Origin: Hygrocybe punicea
Lineage: Eukaryota; Basidiomycota; Agaricomycetes; Agaricales; Hygrophoraceae
Assembly: GCA_963556145.1 (NCBI GenBank)
Contig: OY744461.1
Span: forward strand, 5,466,891-5,530,890
Reading direction: 5' to 3'
Length of the DNA: 64,000 nucleotides
The position numbers were made by a program, and so were the translations under genes. Shown here piece by piece: positions 47,251 to 58,797 of this stretch. The notes beneath the pieces were generated by a model. It was not told the DNA's origin. It saw only the letters and a program-made list of their open reading frames with translations, and did no database searches. Each line of letters opens with the position of its first letter. Positions within the stretch are counted from its first letter, which is position 1.

Positions 47251-49500
47251 ATGGCAGGACAAACAAAGCGAAAGCTCTCATATGTATTAAACCTAGGCCA
47301 CTGGGCAGGGAAGAAAAAAGTCAAGAAGTCAAGTTCAAATAAAGAAAATGTACATGCATCACATCATTATAAATCTACAAATAAAAAATACTCGGAGCAG
47401 GACAATCCATGCAGTGTTCAGTCCCACTCAAAGAAATCGTCATTGGCAATGAATACCACCACCTTGAAACCAGGAGAGAATATGTTACACTTCCTGACAG
47501 AGCCATTGCCCCCAAGCCCAGACCCCATTGCGACAGAGCATGAAACCGACACTTGCAATCCAGGCACACATGTTACACCAGTCTCAGATATCCCCAATTC
47601 TGAGACACCATGTTATAGCGGTGGGCAAAGTGAGGAGGAGTCTGCAGCAAATGAATCTGATCAACCAGGTGATAGTGATCACAATGGCATTGGCAACACA
47701 CAAGATGATGAAAAGGATCAGAGGTGGTTACCTCCAGATGTGCTAAGTGCTCAAAAAGCACATGACGACATAGGGTCAATACTTCGCCCTTGGAGAAATG
47801 TAGGCCATGGTTACAAGGATCCTGCAATCGACCTGTTGTTCCGAAGCTGCTTGGAAGCAATGATGAGGTTTCTATGGAATTATATCAATCCAGCATCCCG
47901 TTTTCACAACAAATGGATGGCAGCCTCACTTGATACAGCAATGGCAACACATCGAGGGCCATGGTTTGCTCGCTGCCTTCGAGAATGGTCAAATGCTTTC
48001 ATTCGTGACCAGGAGAACCTCCCATACAATATTTATAACACTTGGAATAAATTGAGGCTTGATGACGAAGATATGAAGGCCAAGATACTGCTACACTTGC
48101 AGTGAATTGGAAAATATATATCTGCCATGGATATCATCTGATTTCTTGATCAACCAGAGGTGAAACAATGCTACAGCATGAAGAAAACCATCACGGAGAA
48201 AACAGCGCAGACATGGCTGAAAAAGCTAGGTTACAGATGGAAATCTGAGCCTTCAGGGCAATACACAGATGGGCATGAATGACAAGATGGTACCGACTAC
48301 CACCAGACCATTTTCCTTCCTCGTCGGAAAGAGTTGGAGCAACAGATACAAGGGTGGGGGAAAGAAGATGCTGTAGCAGTCAGCAATGTCACAGAACTGG
48401 CTGGCGACACAAACTCACCAAATTGAAAAGTGGTCGCATGATTCCACGATGAATCGACCTTTTATGCGAATGATCGGCAGAAGCGACGTTGGGTTCATGA
48501 GTCCAAAAATGCTGTTCCTCGTGTGAAAGGTGAAGGGGCATCCTTGATGGTGGCTGACTTTGTTTCTGCAGATCATGGCTGGTTGCAGTCAGCAGATGCA
48601 ACTGAATCCACAAGGGTGCTGTTCAAAGCTGGTGAAAACAGAGATGGTTATTTTACCAATGAAAACATTGTCTGACAGACCAAAAATGCCATGGATATCC
48701 TACAAAAACACTATCCAAATGAAGACCACGTCTTCATTTTCGACAATGCAACAATGCACCTGAAACAAGGCAATAACACCATTTCTGCTCAGAAGATGAC
48801 CAAAGGGCCCTCAAAAACATTTGGTGTCAAAATAATGGTGGTGGATGACAATGGAAGGATGCAGTATTTGCCAAATGGCAAACCCCAGAAAAAAGTCGTC
48901 CAAATGGGTCCTGGATGTTTGGCCAATGGCGATCCACAGCAATTTTATGACGAAAATGGAGTTTTCAAAGGAATGACAAGGATTCTACAAGAGAGAGGAC
49001 TCACTGAAGCGGCCAAGCTCAAAGCCGAATATAAAGGATTCAAGTGCCTGCAGGGTGTGACTAATTGCTGCCAAAAGAGGGTGCTCTATTGCCAGCCCGA
49101 CTTTGCTGAGCAGGAGTCTTGTCTTGAGAGTAGGGTGAAGGCGAGAGGGTTTCAGGTGTTGTTCTTACCAAAATTCCATGTGAACTCAACTTTATCGAGC
49201 AGTGTTGGGGTCATGCAAAGAGAGTTTACTGGCAGTATCCTCCATCAACAAAAGAAGCTGACCTTGAGGCAAACCTTGTTTTGGCTCTAGAATCCCTCAC
49301 AATAGAAACAATGCGGCAGTTTGTTCATTCCTTATCCAATTGATTGATCTGACAATTCATCAAACAGGTATGCAACATGTTCCCGCCGTTTCATGGATGC
49401 TTATTACCATGGTCTGAATGGGAAGCAAGCTGCTTGGGCTTCAAAGAAATATTGAGGACATCAAGTGATGCCAGAAACACTTATGGAGGACCTCTTAAGG
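47251..49500 (+). pseudogene. DDE transposase (IS630/Tc1-like basidiomycete family), TGA-riddled
   Basis: One frame runs from MAGQTKRKLSYVL (47251) with in-frame TGA codons at 48103, 48139, 48280, 48424, 48439 and 48673. The protein has a low-complexity N-terminus and a helical middle (AMMRFLWNYINPASRFHNKW). The DDE blocks follow: FHDESTFYANDR (first Asp), VFIFDNATMHL (second Asp), GFKCLQGVTNCCQKRVLY (a CxxxxxCC zinc-like region) and, after a one-base deletion near 49181, CELNFIEQCWGHAKR (the Glu). It ends with YATCSRRFMDAYYHGLNGKQ. Two of the stops replace expected Trp or Arg codons. Confidence 0.82.
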
Positions 49501-49638
49501 GCAAAAATAAATTAACCACTCATAAATTATTAACTATTGTTGCAGTAGAATAATGAGCCTTGTTTTGAGGACTTAACTTCAAAGGTCACTCTGATGTCAC
49601 AGCACGTGATATTGGATGTGTATGAGCTACAGCTATCT

Positions 49639-49760
49639 TAGTGTTGCCACGGCTCGGTCCGGAACTGTTAGCCGTTGGAGCCAGACCGATAATTAGCTGA
49701 GCCGAGCGCTAATGGTTAAACCTTGGCTTAGCCATGGCTAGCTGTTATTAGCCGTTACCA
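49639..49760 (+). repeat. Possible truncated hAT-type MITE end
   Basis: Begins TAGTGTTGCCACGGCTCGG, close to the left terminus of the element at 12507, followed by GGTCCGGAACTG and AGCCGTTGG words. No matching right end was found, so it is either truncated or a chance similarity. Confidence 0.35.
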
Positions 49761-49948
49761 AATATCCAAATTAGGAAATTTAGGTTTCCAGCCTGTTTGC
49801 TGGCTTCGGCTTCACTTGGATGCTGTCTCCCACATCTCACGAACATGTACAGCCACATTTCACAAGGTTTTCAGGTGTTTCCTTTTCTTTTTGCATATCT
49901 CCACATAGCCTACCTATATACATGAACAGTATATGAAAAAAATGCAAA

Positions 49949-50059
49949 ACCCCCCGCCTCGTCAGGGTTTATTCCCTTGGAAGGTTCCTTTCTGCCAAAG
50001 AACTCTTTAAGAAGTTGCTACACCTTGGGTATGTGAGTGGAACCACCAACAAGAACGAC
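49949..50059 (-). pseudogene. HSP70 gene fragment
   Basis: The minus strand reads VVLVGGSTHIPKV, then TAG (50018-50020), then QLLKEFFGRKEPSKGINPDEA. This is the highly conserved block of the HSP70 ATPase domain (VLVGGSTRIPKVQ, NPDEAVA). Only about 37 codons remain, and the flanks are unrelated. It could be a transposon-captured exon piece or a truncated retrocopy. The stop replaces a Gln codon (CAG to TAG, a C-to-T change). Confidence 0.85.
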
Positions 50060-50539
50060 CTATGTTACGAGTCCCTATAAGGGAATCGTTCTATACGGTG
50101 GATTTTTCAACTCAGGGTCAGACTCTAATTTGCCAAGCCGTGGGAACAATCTTTGCAAACTGTGGGAACAATTTTGAAGCCCTGGGAATAGTTTTGAAAC
50201 CGTGTGACTGCTGACTTTGTAACTGTGAGAATTTGGTGTCCCAATAAGCAAGAACAATAAGGCGGCTTGATCACAGGTTCCCAGATCACAGTTGCCAATT
50301 TTGGAATAGGTAGTGTTGCAATGTCTTTGCTTGACAGCTTTATTGACATAACGGACTGCATTGGTAGTGTAATGTGCACCTTTTGAAATATAGATGAGGT
50401 GAATGGGCTGAACAGTGTTCAGTGTTCAATGAGTTTCCTGGGTATATTTTCTGTGTGGTAGACACAGGATGAACCATATGTGAAATGTGTGTCTGCAGAT
50501 ACATATATTTTGCTGGATGCATTGGAATTATGTGTGTGC

Positions 50540-51340
50540 ACCTTGAATCTGAGGCATTGATTTTGCCAAAACAATTATAAGAACAATGTATTCGGTGTAT
50601 CTGTGATATAGCTACAAGTACAATGTGTATTAGAATTATTAATAATGCAAGCAGTGGGTACTTGTCGAACAGGCTGAACAGTGTTCGACAGTGTTCGGCC
50701 AGTGTCCCAGTTTCAATCTGCAGCATTGCCTTGTCACAAACAATTGTATGAACATTGTATTCAATGTATCTGTGATGTAGCTACAAGTACAATGAGTATT
50801 AGAATTACTAACAATTCAAGCAGTGGGTACTTGTCGAACAGGTCGAACACTGTTCGACAAGTGTTCGGCAGGTGTCCCAGCTTTGATCCGGGGCATTGTC
50901 CTCACAGAAACAATTGTATAAGCAACATACTGGATGTATCTGTGATGTAGCTACATGTACTATGTGCATTAGAATTATTAATAATGCAAATAGAGAATAC
51001 TTGTCGAACAGGCCGAACACTGTTCGACAAGTGTTTGGCAGCTGTCTCAGGATTACCCTGCAGCATTGCATTTGCTGAAACAATTGTACGAACAATATAC
51101 TGGATGTATCTGTGATGTAGCAAGATTTAATATGTGCATTGGAATTGTTGATAATGCAAACAGTGAATAATTGTGTGAACAGGCCGGTTCTAACACCGTT
51201 TGATAAGCATTCAACAGATGTCCCAGCATGAATCTGCAGCATTGCCCTTGCACAAACCATTGTATAAACAACATATCAAACATTTTTGCGATGTATTAAA
51301 ATTTAACGTGTGCTTTGAATATATTAATAATGCAAACAGG
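50540..51340 (+). repeat. ~170-bp tandem array with CGAACA/TGTTCG words
   Basis: ACTTGTCGAACAGG or diverged forms recur at about 50660, 50829, 50999 and 51168, a period near 170. Each unit also has CTGTTCGACAAGTGTTCGG, an AACAATTGTA word and TGTATCTGTGATGTAGCTAC. The minus-strand ORFs here are repeat artefacts. 51341-51698 shows nothing more. Confidence 0.85.
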
Positions 51341-51698
51341 AAACTGATGAGGACTTTATATAATTAAATAATACTCAGTTATCTAGTCACTTCTTGAAAC
51401 CATTTGTGTTGTTATTTCACTTGTGAACGTATTGCAGAAAATAATATCATATAAAATTGGTATTCATGGATTATGATGTGTGATTGCAAACATGTGAGTG
51501 TACGACATAATGATAATGGATGTCAATCGGTTTCATTCATCCTGAGGTTTGTCAAACATCTTCGGGTTTCTATGACATCTTCACCATCATCTGTCAACTG
51601 GACATAACCCACATTACGTTTGATATTAATCCTGGTCATTGTATTGAGAGCAGGATGAGATGCCTTCATTCGACCTATCGTTGCATTCTGGATGTACA

Positions 51699-52584
51699 TT
51701 AGTTATTATTCATTGAATTATTAGATATGTCTGGTACCTCAGTAAACTCGCTGTTGACCAGCGCTAATGAGCGCAGAGTGGGTATCATCTTAAATTTGTC
51801 GTTCTTGACTGAAACCGCCGATACCGTCATCTGGACTTCTACAATGTCACCAATCCTGAAGCAAGTTGGACTGGCAGATACAAAGCTGTCATCTATATCA
51901 TTATCAATGGTCAAACTATTGTTGTGCTGAGCACTCACCAATGCCGGCCTCCGTCTGATGTTAACTTGAAATAAAGGACCTCATTATCCGTCCCATGGAA
52001 GTATCGAGTATTGCTAATGGATGACAGGATACCTTTGGGATCGACGTTGTGTTCGAATGGAATATGGTATGAAACATTGTCATGTCAGCGATCAGTGAAG
52101 TATCGGGTGCCAATAGATAATGCAGTGTATTCGATATAGGTGGATGACGTGAAGTCCAGCATTGCACGTTCTGGGAAAGTACGGGCCAGTTTCTGATGTA
52201 AGATGCGGAGGTTGTCAAGGTACGATTCGAACAGTGGTATGTTGAGACCTGCTATAAGGATGCTCTGACGAAGAAATGGTGTTCGACGTTCGGGTGGTCT
52301 GGAAAATATATGTATATCAATTGTTTACAATTTATGTGATGGAACAATATACCTGCTGGTGATTGGTGGTAGGTCTTTGGCCACCAATATCGCCTGTAAG
52401 CTTAAGACAAGTTCTTCATGCTCGGTGGTATCAGTACTCGGCCGTGTAAGTTTCCAGCAATTTGGTGAGTCATTATGAACTACATTGATATTCGAAATCT
52501 GCAAATGTAAAGAAACACAGCATACATCATAAAATTTGAACATACATTTGTAGCATTGGCGAGTTGACTGTCATCATTGTCCAT
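51699..52584 (-). CDS. Unknown multi-exon gene with GDIVEVQ motif
   Basis: The start MDNDDSQLANATN lies at 52584. Exons then give NVVHNDSPNCWKLTRPS, a LDNLRILHQKLARTFPE segment, IPFEHNVDPKGIL and YFHGTDNEVLYFKL. The last exon (51934-51699) gives SPTCFRIGDIVEVQMTVSAVSVKNDKFK. A TGA near 52083 interrupts the FTDR-HDN stretch, so this copy may be dead unless it is spliced out. No known domain; the GDIVEVQ and LRSLAL blocks have the look of a small beta-barrel, which is speculation. It may belong with the next two genes as one unit. Confidence 0.5.
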
Positions 52585-53487
52585 CCGTGTCGATATGAGA
52601 TTACTTAAATGTTCAGCTGTAAAGTAGAGTTGAATGTATGAATGCCTTCAGTGGTATATGGACTGACATGCGCTTTTGAAATCGTAATAGGTGTCCATTT
52701 GCAAAGTGGAAGTGGGATTTATAATTCAAACGCAATTTTCGACTGTTTTATCATGAATCGTTTTCGATCGTCATTGAGATTATGGCAGTGCATCATGTTC
52801 ATCCTCCATGAACTTGTGATGTCTGTATGGTGTTTGCATTCTTGTGTTGCAGATCTTCTCAATAGATTCTTATTGTTTTTCTCCATTTTATAGGACAGGA
52901 TATACATCGACAGCTATCGTAATGCTTGACCTCCTTATTGTACAGCATTAAAAGGAAACCCCTATCCATTCAGAATGATTTGTTTCCGATGCAACTGTCA
53001 GTATAGTTGATCCGATGTTTGTATTTGTTTGGAAATGAGTAAATATGTCACATAAACTTCTATTTCCGATTTGGCTGTGTTATGATCTTATGATCAGTTC
53101 CATGTGGTGACAGCTGTTCTACATTCCCAAACCCTAATTAGATTTAGTGTTTGATTATTCTCCATACCAGTAATCCATATCCATGTTGTTGGATGATGCT
53201 GAGCGTAACAGCTGGTCAATCATTGGTTCTACATCATGGGGAATGTCCCTGATTCTTTTCATTTTTATGGCGCTATGATCCGAATAGTTCTCCTTCAAAC
53301 CATCAACAGATGTAGTTTTCATACCTGCCGGTGTGATCTCCATAAACGAGTTCTTTATTGTATTCGATCTGTCTCAGTGTACTTAAATAGCGATGAGAGC
53401 GCAATGGTATCGTCCACATCCGACCCTTCATTCATCTACGATATCTCGCACAGATTCATTCCTCGCCCTAAAGCTCTTATCTTTGCA

Positions 53488-55508
53488 ATGGCCCCTAAGA
53501 AGTCTGTGAATGTGAAGACTCAGTCCAAAGCTCGATCAAGCGCCGTTTCGTATGTATATTTATTTTCATGTATTGCTGCTTGTTCTGAATAAAGGTCATA
53601 CTGTTGTTTCTAGGAAGGGTAAGAAGGTCACCACCACCAAGCTTGTCGATGATGAAGTGTACGTGTTTATTCCAATATTCTGATTCATCCACCATGACTA
53701 AGCCACCAGTAGTATTGCCAACTCCGAAGACGAAGACGTTATTAGTGTTCATAGCGTCGCTAGCATTGCCAAACCCGTCTCGTCTATGAGGTGTGTCTCA
53801 TGAATTGTATTTTCAGATACTAGTGATTTACTTCAGTAATATAGGCGGTCCAGGAAGACCACCAATAGAGCAAGGTTTGCAAGTTCAATTTATACTGTTC
53901 ATGCAAACTAATATTCTTTATATTCAGCAGTAAAAGGCGGCATGCTTCAGAGGAAGACAAAGACAGGTCAGTAGCTCTAAATAATGTCTTTTATATTTGT
54001 GTATTCTTTAATCGCTTTACATAGTAAATTCTCTTCTCCATCGAAGAAGACAAAGTCAAACCAGCATCAATTACATGATGAGGATGATGACAGCGACGAA
54101 ACATTCATGTGAGTTGGAAATTGAATAATTGGTCATATATTAGACATGTCGTAGGCCTATCGCAAAACTCGAATTCGGTTCTAAGAAATCAAATGCAGAT
54201 GATGGTCTTCGGTATGATACTTCATATGATTCTTGTCCTTCATATATTAATAAATGATCAGCAACTCTGATACATCCATCAAAACCATGAAGGCGATTTC
54301 CTCCAAAGTCACAAAGACTACCTGTCTTCATGATATCAGTGACGACAATGTTTCCAGTAGCGATGATGGAGCTGTGACATATGCACAAAACCAAATCACC
54401 AGGTACATTACATCTGTCTATTATTTTTTTAATTGATGTCCTTGCTTTAGCATACGCTCTCCAAACACGGATGAGTCCGACATTGGTACAAGAGACCCTC
54501 AGTTGGTCGATACATATAAGGACTGTGTCAACATTAAGTAACTATTCGGTTTTATCTTCTTAAGCAATGCTTAATATTGAATAGGGCAGCGGCCATGGTA
54601 TCTTGGTCTAGTGCTATAGGGAATGGCAATCCTCAGTACAGCGATGTTATCAGCAACATTCGCAAGGTCAACCAAAAGTAAGCTGTCAGCTAGGACTTTA
54701 TGGTTAAAGACAATTCACATTGCATAACAGTTTGCTGTTTTCCGCAGTGACCTTTGTTCGATCTGGCAAGTACTCGAATCTTTCTCGTGACGATCCCGCC
54801 AATATCTCTACTGGAGCATTTGGGCATAGTTTCTTCCACTCCGTTGCTGGTGCCATCCCAACGATCTTCACTTCTGTCATTCTAGTCGATTCATGCTTCC
54901 TTGATGAGCCAAAAGTTGGTGGGAACACGAAACCGATCAAAGTCATCCAAGGGGCTTTACTCTCAGGAGAATGGGAGCGGTATGTTGGCGCCATTGGAAT
55001 GGTCACTGGTGAGGCGGAATTTCGTGCACAACTATATAAGGACTTTCTGTCCTTCTCGACGACAGCGGCAAGTGGGATGGATGCATCTCCTAGCAGTGAG
55101 TATACATTCAATGCTCTGTTATCAATCCTTACTCATATTCAATAGAAGCTTCCTCTTCGAAATTCGTGCAGTCTAGTCCTTTTACTCGACGTCCCGCTCC
55201 ATCTTACCAAAAGACTGCGCTGTCATTCCATGACATTGGTTAGTTTTATTCTCTCTCACACAATGTCCTTGGTTTCGTTTTTGATGCCTGTATTCATAGT
55301 CCCAATCTATGATGCCCGGAAAGTTAAAACGGACTTTACCGACACCCTCAAAATACTTCAGAAACTCCCCCACTTTCCAGGCGATGTTCCTGCAGAATCG
55401 TGCGTTGTGGTTGGCCACACGATCAATACCTTCAAACGCTCTGATGATTTGTTGAAGAGTATTTCCCTAAATGTGCAGTGGGTGATGGTATTGGGCGTCT
55501 CTCATTAA
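53488..55508 (+). CDS. Unknown many-exon gene with VVVGHTINTF C-terminal block
   Basis: It starts MAPKKSVNVKTQSKARSS (53488). Many short exons with GT-AG introns follow and give a long polar region rich in S, D, E, K and T (KGKKVTTTKLVDDEV, SIANSEDEDVISVHS, SKFSSPSKKTKSNQHQ), probably disordered and nuclear. A folded domain follows from about 54600: LLFSAVTFVRSGKYSNLS, FGHSFFHSVAGAIPTIFTS, GNTKPIKVIQGALLSGEWER, then PIYDARKVKTDFTDTL, CVVVGHTINTFKRSDD and ISLNVQWVMVLGVSH. No catalytic signature is recognised. The exact borders of the small exons are uncertain. Confidence 0.6.
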
Positions 55509-55738
55509 CTTGTCGTCTTTCTCGTCATGAAACTAGTGTGCCATGCAGCGTGGCCTATTGCCAATTCTCTTTATGTTGCCTTGAATTTGTAATGTACCTA
55601 CCATTGAAATCAAAGCATTTCATGCCTCTCAGACATGAGATCCGATTTGTGACATTTAAAGTTGACTAATGTACAAGTGAAGTTCAAAAATATGAGTATA
55701 CATTTGTAATGTCTACAAGCCATTTATAAAATACCGCA

Positions 55739-55883
55739 ACTACCCATCTTCCCGCACAATATCCCTGCAGGATCCTGTGTCGTTGTTGGACACACCATCA
55801 ATACATTCAAGCGTGTAGATGACATGATGAAGAGCATTTCACTCAATGTGCAATGGGTGATGGTCTTGGGAGTGCCGAAATGA
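55739..55883 (+). pseudogene. Tandem duplicate of the last exon block of the preceding gene
   Basis: Open in one frame: LPIFPHNIPAGSCVVVGHTI, TFKRVDDMMKSISLNVQWVM, VLGVPK and stop TGA 55881-55883. It parallels the end of the gene finishing at 55508, but with different third positions. It is either an alternative terminal exon or the remains of a tandem gene copy. Confidence 0.65.
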
Positions 55884-55970
55884 TTGCTCCACTTAGCATC
55901 ATTTATATTTGTATCTTATGTCTGTTTTGTGAAATAAACGCGAACCGATCCATTGACTGTACAGATAATA

Positions 55971-57791
55971 TTACAAATATGAGTATGGACCTTTGATGTC
56001 AATCAACCATTTATAGAAAACCCCTGCAAAAGTGTCTGCTAATGAGCCAATGGGTGCTCGAACGGATTTCGGACCTGACTTCATGTTCGACCAGAGGCTG
56101 CATGTGTGATAACGTTCCACCTCGTTCACGAAATAGGACACAGTATCCGTTTTGGAATCCACAATGAGCGATATGTCCATACGGCAAAAAACACTCATCG
56201 ATGGTTTTCCACCAACCATATTGGACTCTATCGCATAAAGCCCTTCGTAGGTCTTTTGGACAAAGTCGAAGAACTCGTTTCTGCCTTGCTCTCGAATAGA
56301 AATGGCGCCCCTGTCCGGATTGCACGCCACCGTCTTCAATAGAGTCCCCTGCGTTTGAAATATTCTGACAAAGTTAAGACAATCATGCATATGATATGAC
56401 AAGTGAAAATGAAGGGCACTCACCTTAACTCATCCAGGGTATAGAAACTTGAGACGATATCCCACTTCCAGGACTTGCTTTCCTTGTTGTACAGGGTGTG
56501 CACCGTATACACGACCTTTCCACCAACTAGAAACACACGCCATTCGCCCATCTTACTCAGTGGTTCGATGTACATTTGCCCAAACCAACGTGAACCTGGA
56601 ACCTCATAGTTATTGCGCATGTATTCCCAATTTCGCTTGGCGTCGCCAGGTAATAGGACGTGATGACCGGTGTTGCTGTGTGTCCGTTTCAAGACAATAT
56701 TCGGTGGGAATTGGTCGCCATCGTTTAATAATTTTGCTTGAGGGCGTATCGTATGCGTTACATTCAAAGCGACATGAAGCAAGTTTTGATTTTGTATCCA
56801 TTTTGAATGGACCGTGTTCATCTGCTTCGGAGGCGGCCAGATGTGTGCCGTTCGACAGAGTTCATCCATGCCAGTCATGAAAATCGACATTTTCCAGTGT
56901 CAATCCGTATTGGTTACCGCTGTCAAGACATCAGTATAATGCAGCGAAAACGGAGCAGAATTAATTAAAGCGATGTCAATCTTACATGTATGACATTCCC
57001 ATATCCACACCACCAAATACACAATCTGCTGATGCGAACTTTTGCCACGTATCGCCTTTGTCTTGATGGCGAAGTATTGCATGAAGGAACTCGGGCCAAA
57101 ATATGTATTTGACATTGAAGCGCCGGGCTCCATCCTCATGATGTAGTCGCATTCCGATATAAACCTGTTTGTTGTGAAATACGTTTCAGTATCAACAATC
57201 CACAAATTAAACAATAGACATTACCCATTCTTGAATACATGCTGAATAGCGACTCTTGTATGACTTGATGATATGGACGTAACCATCAAGATGGGCAATG
57301 GTATCGAGTTCGATGTCGGATATGGTCGTGGTGACGAATGCAAGATCGTTAATGGCTGCGGCTTTGCTCGCGATACGAGTTGTTGGGTCAAGGATAAAAA
57401 GGATTTTGAAAACACGGCCGTCATTGTTGCTTAATGTGGTTATACGGCGTTCATTGTTGCTTACGGTGGTTGGCGGTTCCGTTTCACAGTCAGATGATGT
57501 TTCCATCTCAGAGTCGGATGATAGCCTTTTGCGTGGAAGGAGATCGAGTTCTGCGGCCGTCGCATTGCGGACACCCTGCAAATTTTCACGTATGTTGCGA
57601 CCAAGACATACCGACTGCGGACAAATTCCAGACGAAACGCATTTGGGATGTTGGTGTGCGGATCCGACATGTCTTTGGCAGGAGTTGCCTTCCTTCTTCC
57701 ACAAAAGACATTTCGTTTTTGGAGAGTCGCATTTTCGACCAGGGCAGATGTGCATGCAAAGTTCATAACCAAGTTCCTTCTTATATGGCAT
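55971..57791 (-). CDS. Cys-rich N-terminus plus ATP-grasp-like domain protein (multi-exon)
   Basis: ATP-grasp enzymes use ATP to ligate a carboxylate to an amine or thiol. The start MPYKKELGYELCMHICPGRK (57791) opens a region with about nine cysteines and three histidines (to about residue 65), possibly zinc-binding. Exon 2 (about 57160-56985) gives VYIGMRLHHEDGARRFNV and FGGVDMGMSYM. Exon 3 gives FPPNIVLKRTHSNTGHHV (lysine loop), then FGQMYIEPLSKMGEWRVFL and VGGKVVYTVHTLYN. Exon 4 (after a GTGAGT donor near 56420) gives FCRMDISLIV and YFVNEVERYHTCSLW (the Asn/Glu metal site). Order and spacing fit an ATP-grasp fold, but the substrate is unknown. Confidence 0.6.
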
Positions 57792-57829
57792 GTTTGTGGA
57801 CCTAGGCAGGATTTCGGATGGGTGGTATG

Positions 57830-58049
57830 AGGAACAGACACAGATATCATTAATACATCAATACCTTAATGATTGATTACTTTCAGGGTGGTTGATAGCG
57901 GGTGGTGACGATTCCACAAACCTTCTAATTATAAGACGTCGGAATTATGTCACCTGACAAGAGTGGCAATGATAAAACAACGAACACGTGCCAAACACGT
58001 TGATTAGCAATGGAATCATTTAAATGTCTTGAAAGAGCAATATCCACCG
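57830..58049. other. Short intergenic stretch before the large palindrome
   Basis: No ORF of note. It is probably the 5' flank of the minus-strand ATP-grasp-like gene. Confidence 0.4.
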
Positions 58050-58400
58050 AACAGATCGGACGTGTTCGGTGTGTTCGGTGGAGATGTTCGGTGGATGTCA
58101 ACCAACCATTATGAGGAGATATACTACACCGAACACATCGAACATGTTCGGTGTGTTCGGTGGAGATGTTCGGTGGATGTCAACCAACGGTTGTGACCGG
58201 ATATACCACACCGAACACATCGAACATGTTCGGTGTGTTCGGTGTGATATATCTAGTCACAACCGTTGGTTGACATCCACCGAACATCTCCACCGAACAC
58301 ACCAAACATGTTCGATGTGTTCGGTGTAGTATATCTAGTCGTACATTGACATCCACCAAACATGTCCGGTGACCGAACACACCAAACAACATGTTTGTTG
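58050..58400. repeat. Large palindrome built of GTTCGGTG/CACCGAAC words
   Basis: An inverted repeat centred near 58228 (CGAACATGTTCG) with arms of about 165 bases. The central 110 bases on each side are nearly perfect and the outer part more diverged. The unit ACACCGAACACATCGAACATG, itself a near-palindrome, occurs three times. Landmarks on both arms are GATGTCAACCAACGGTTGTG and ATATACTACACC. Confidence 0.88.
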
Positions 58401-58797
58401 TAGTATATCTAGTCCTTCTACATCCATCCAACAAGTCAGACTTGTTGTGCTTTTCCGTCAACGGACCAGTCCGTGAATATTCATCGAACGAATTAACTCG
58501 ATTTATCGCCTTACCAACTGAAAAATATTCCATACACTGCACATGTCGGTTTTCTGCGTGCAATTACTAGCTTTGGACAACTTCTAAGCTCGAGCCACAT
58601 CAAAAACATAAATAAATAGATCTGTTGTTTATGCATGCAAAGAAGCCAAACATGAGGTCGAACATGTGGCGATTGATCTGGTCACATGGTCGTGACATCT
58701 GTATTCATAGTCTGGAGCGTTGAGTAATAAATCCGCCCTTTTCTTTTGCTCTCAAATCGCCTCACACGTCGACCAAAAAACTTTTATTTCATCTACC

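Noticed and set aside
50340..51283. Series of similar minus-strand ORFs suggesting a repeated protein
   Set aside because: They are produced by the 170-bp tandem array. The period is not a multiple of three (about 170), so the repeats change frame, and no start or domain supports translation.
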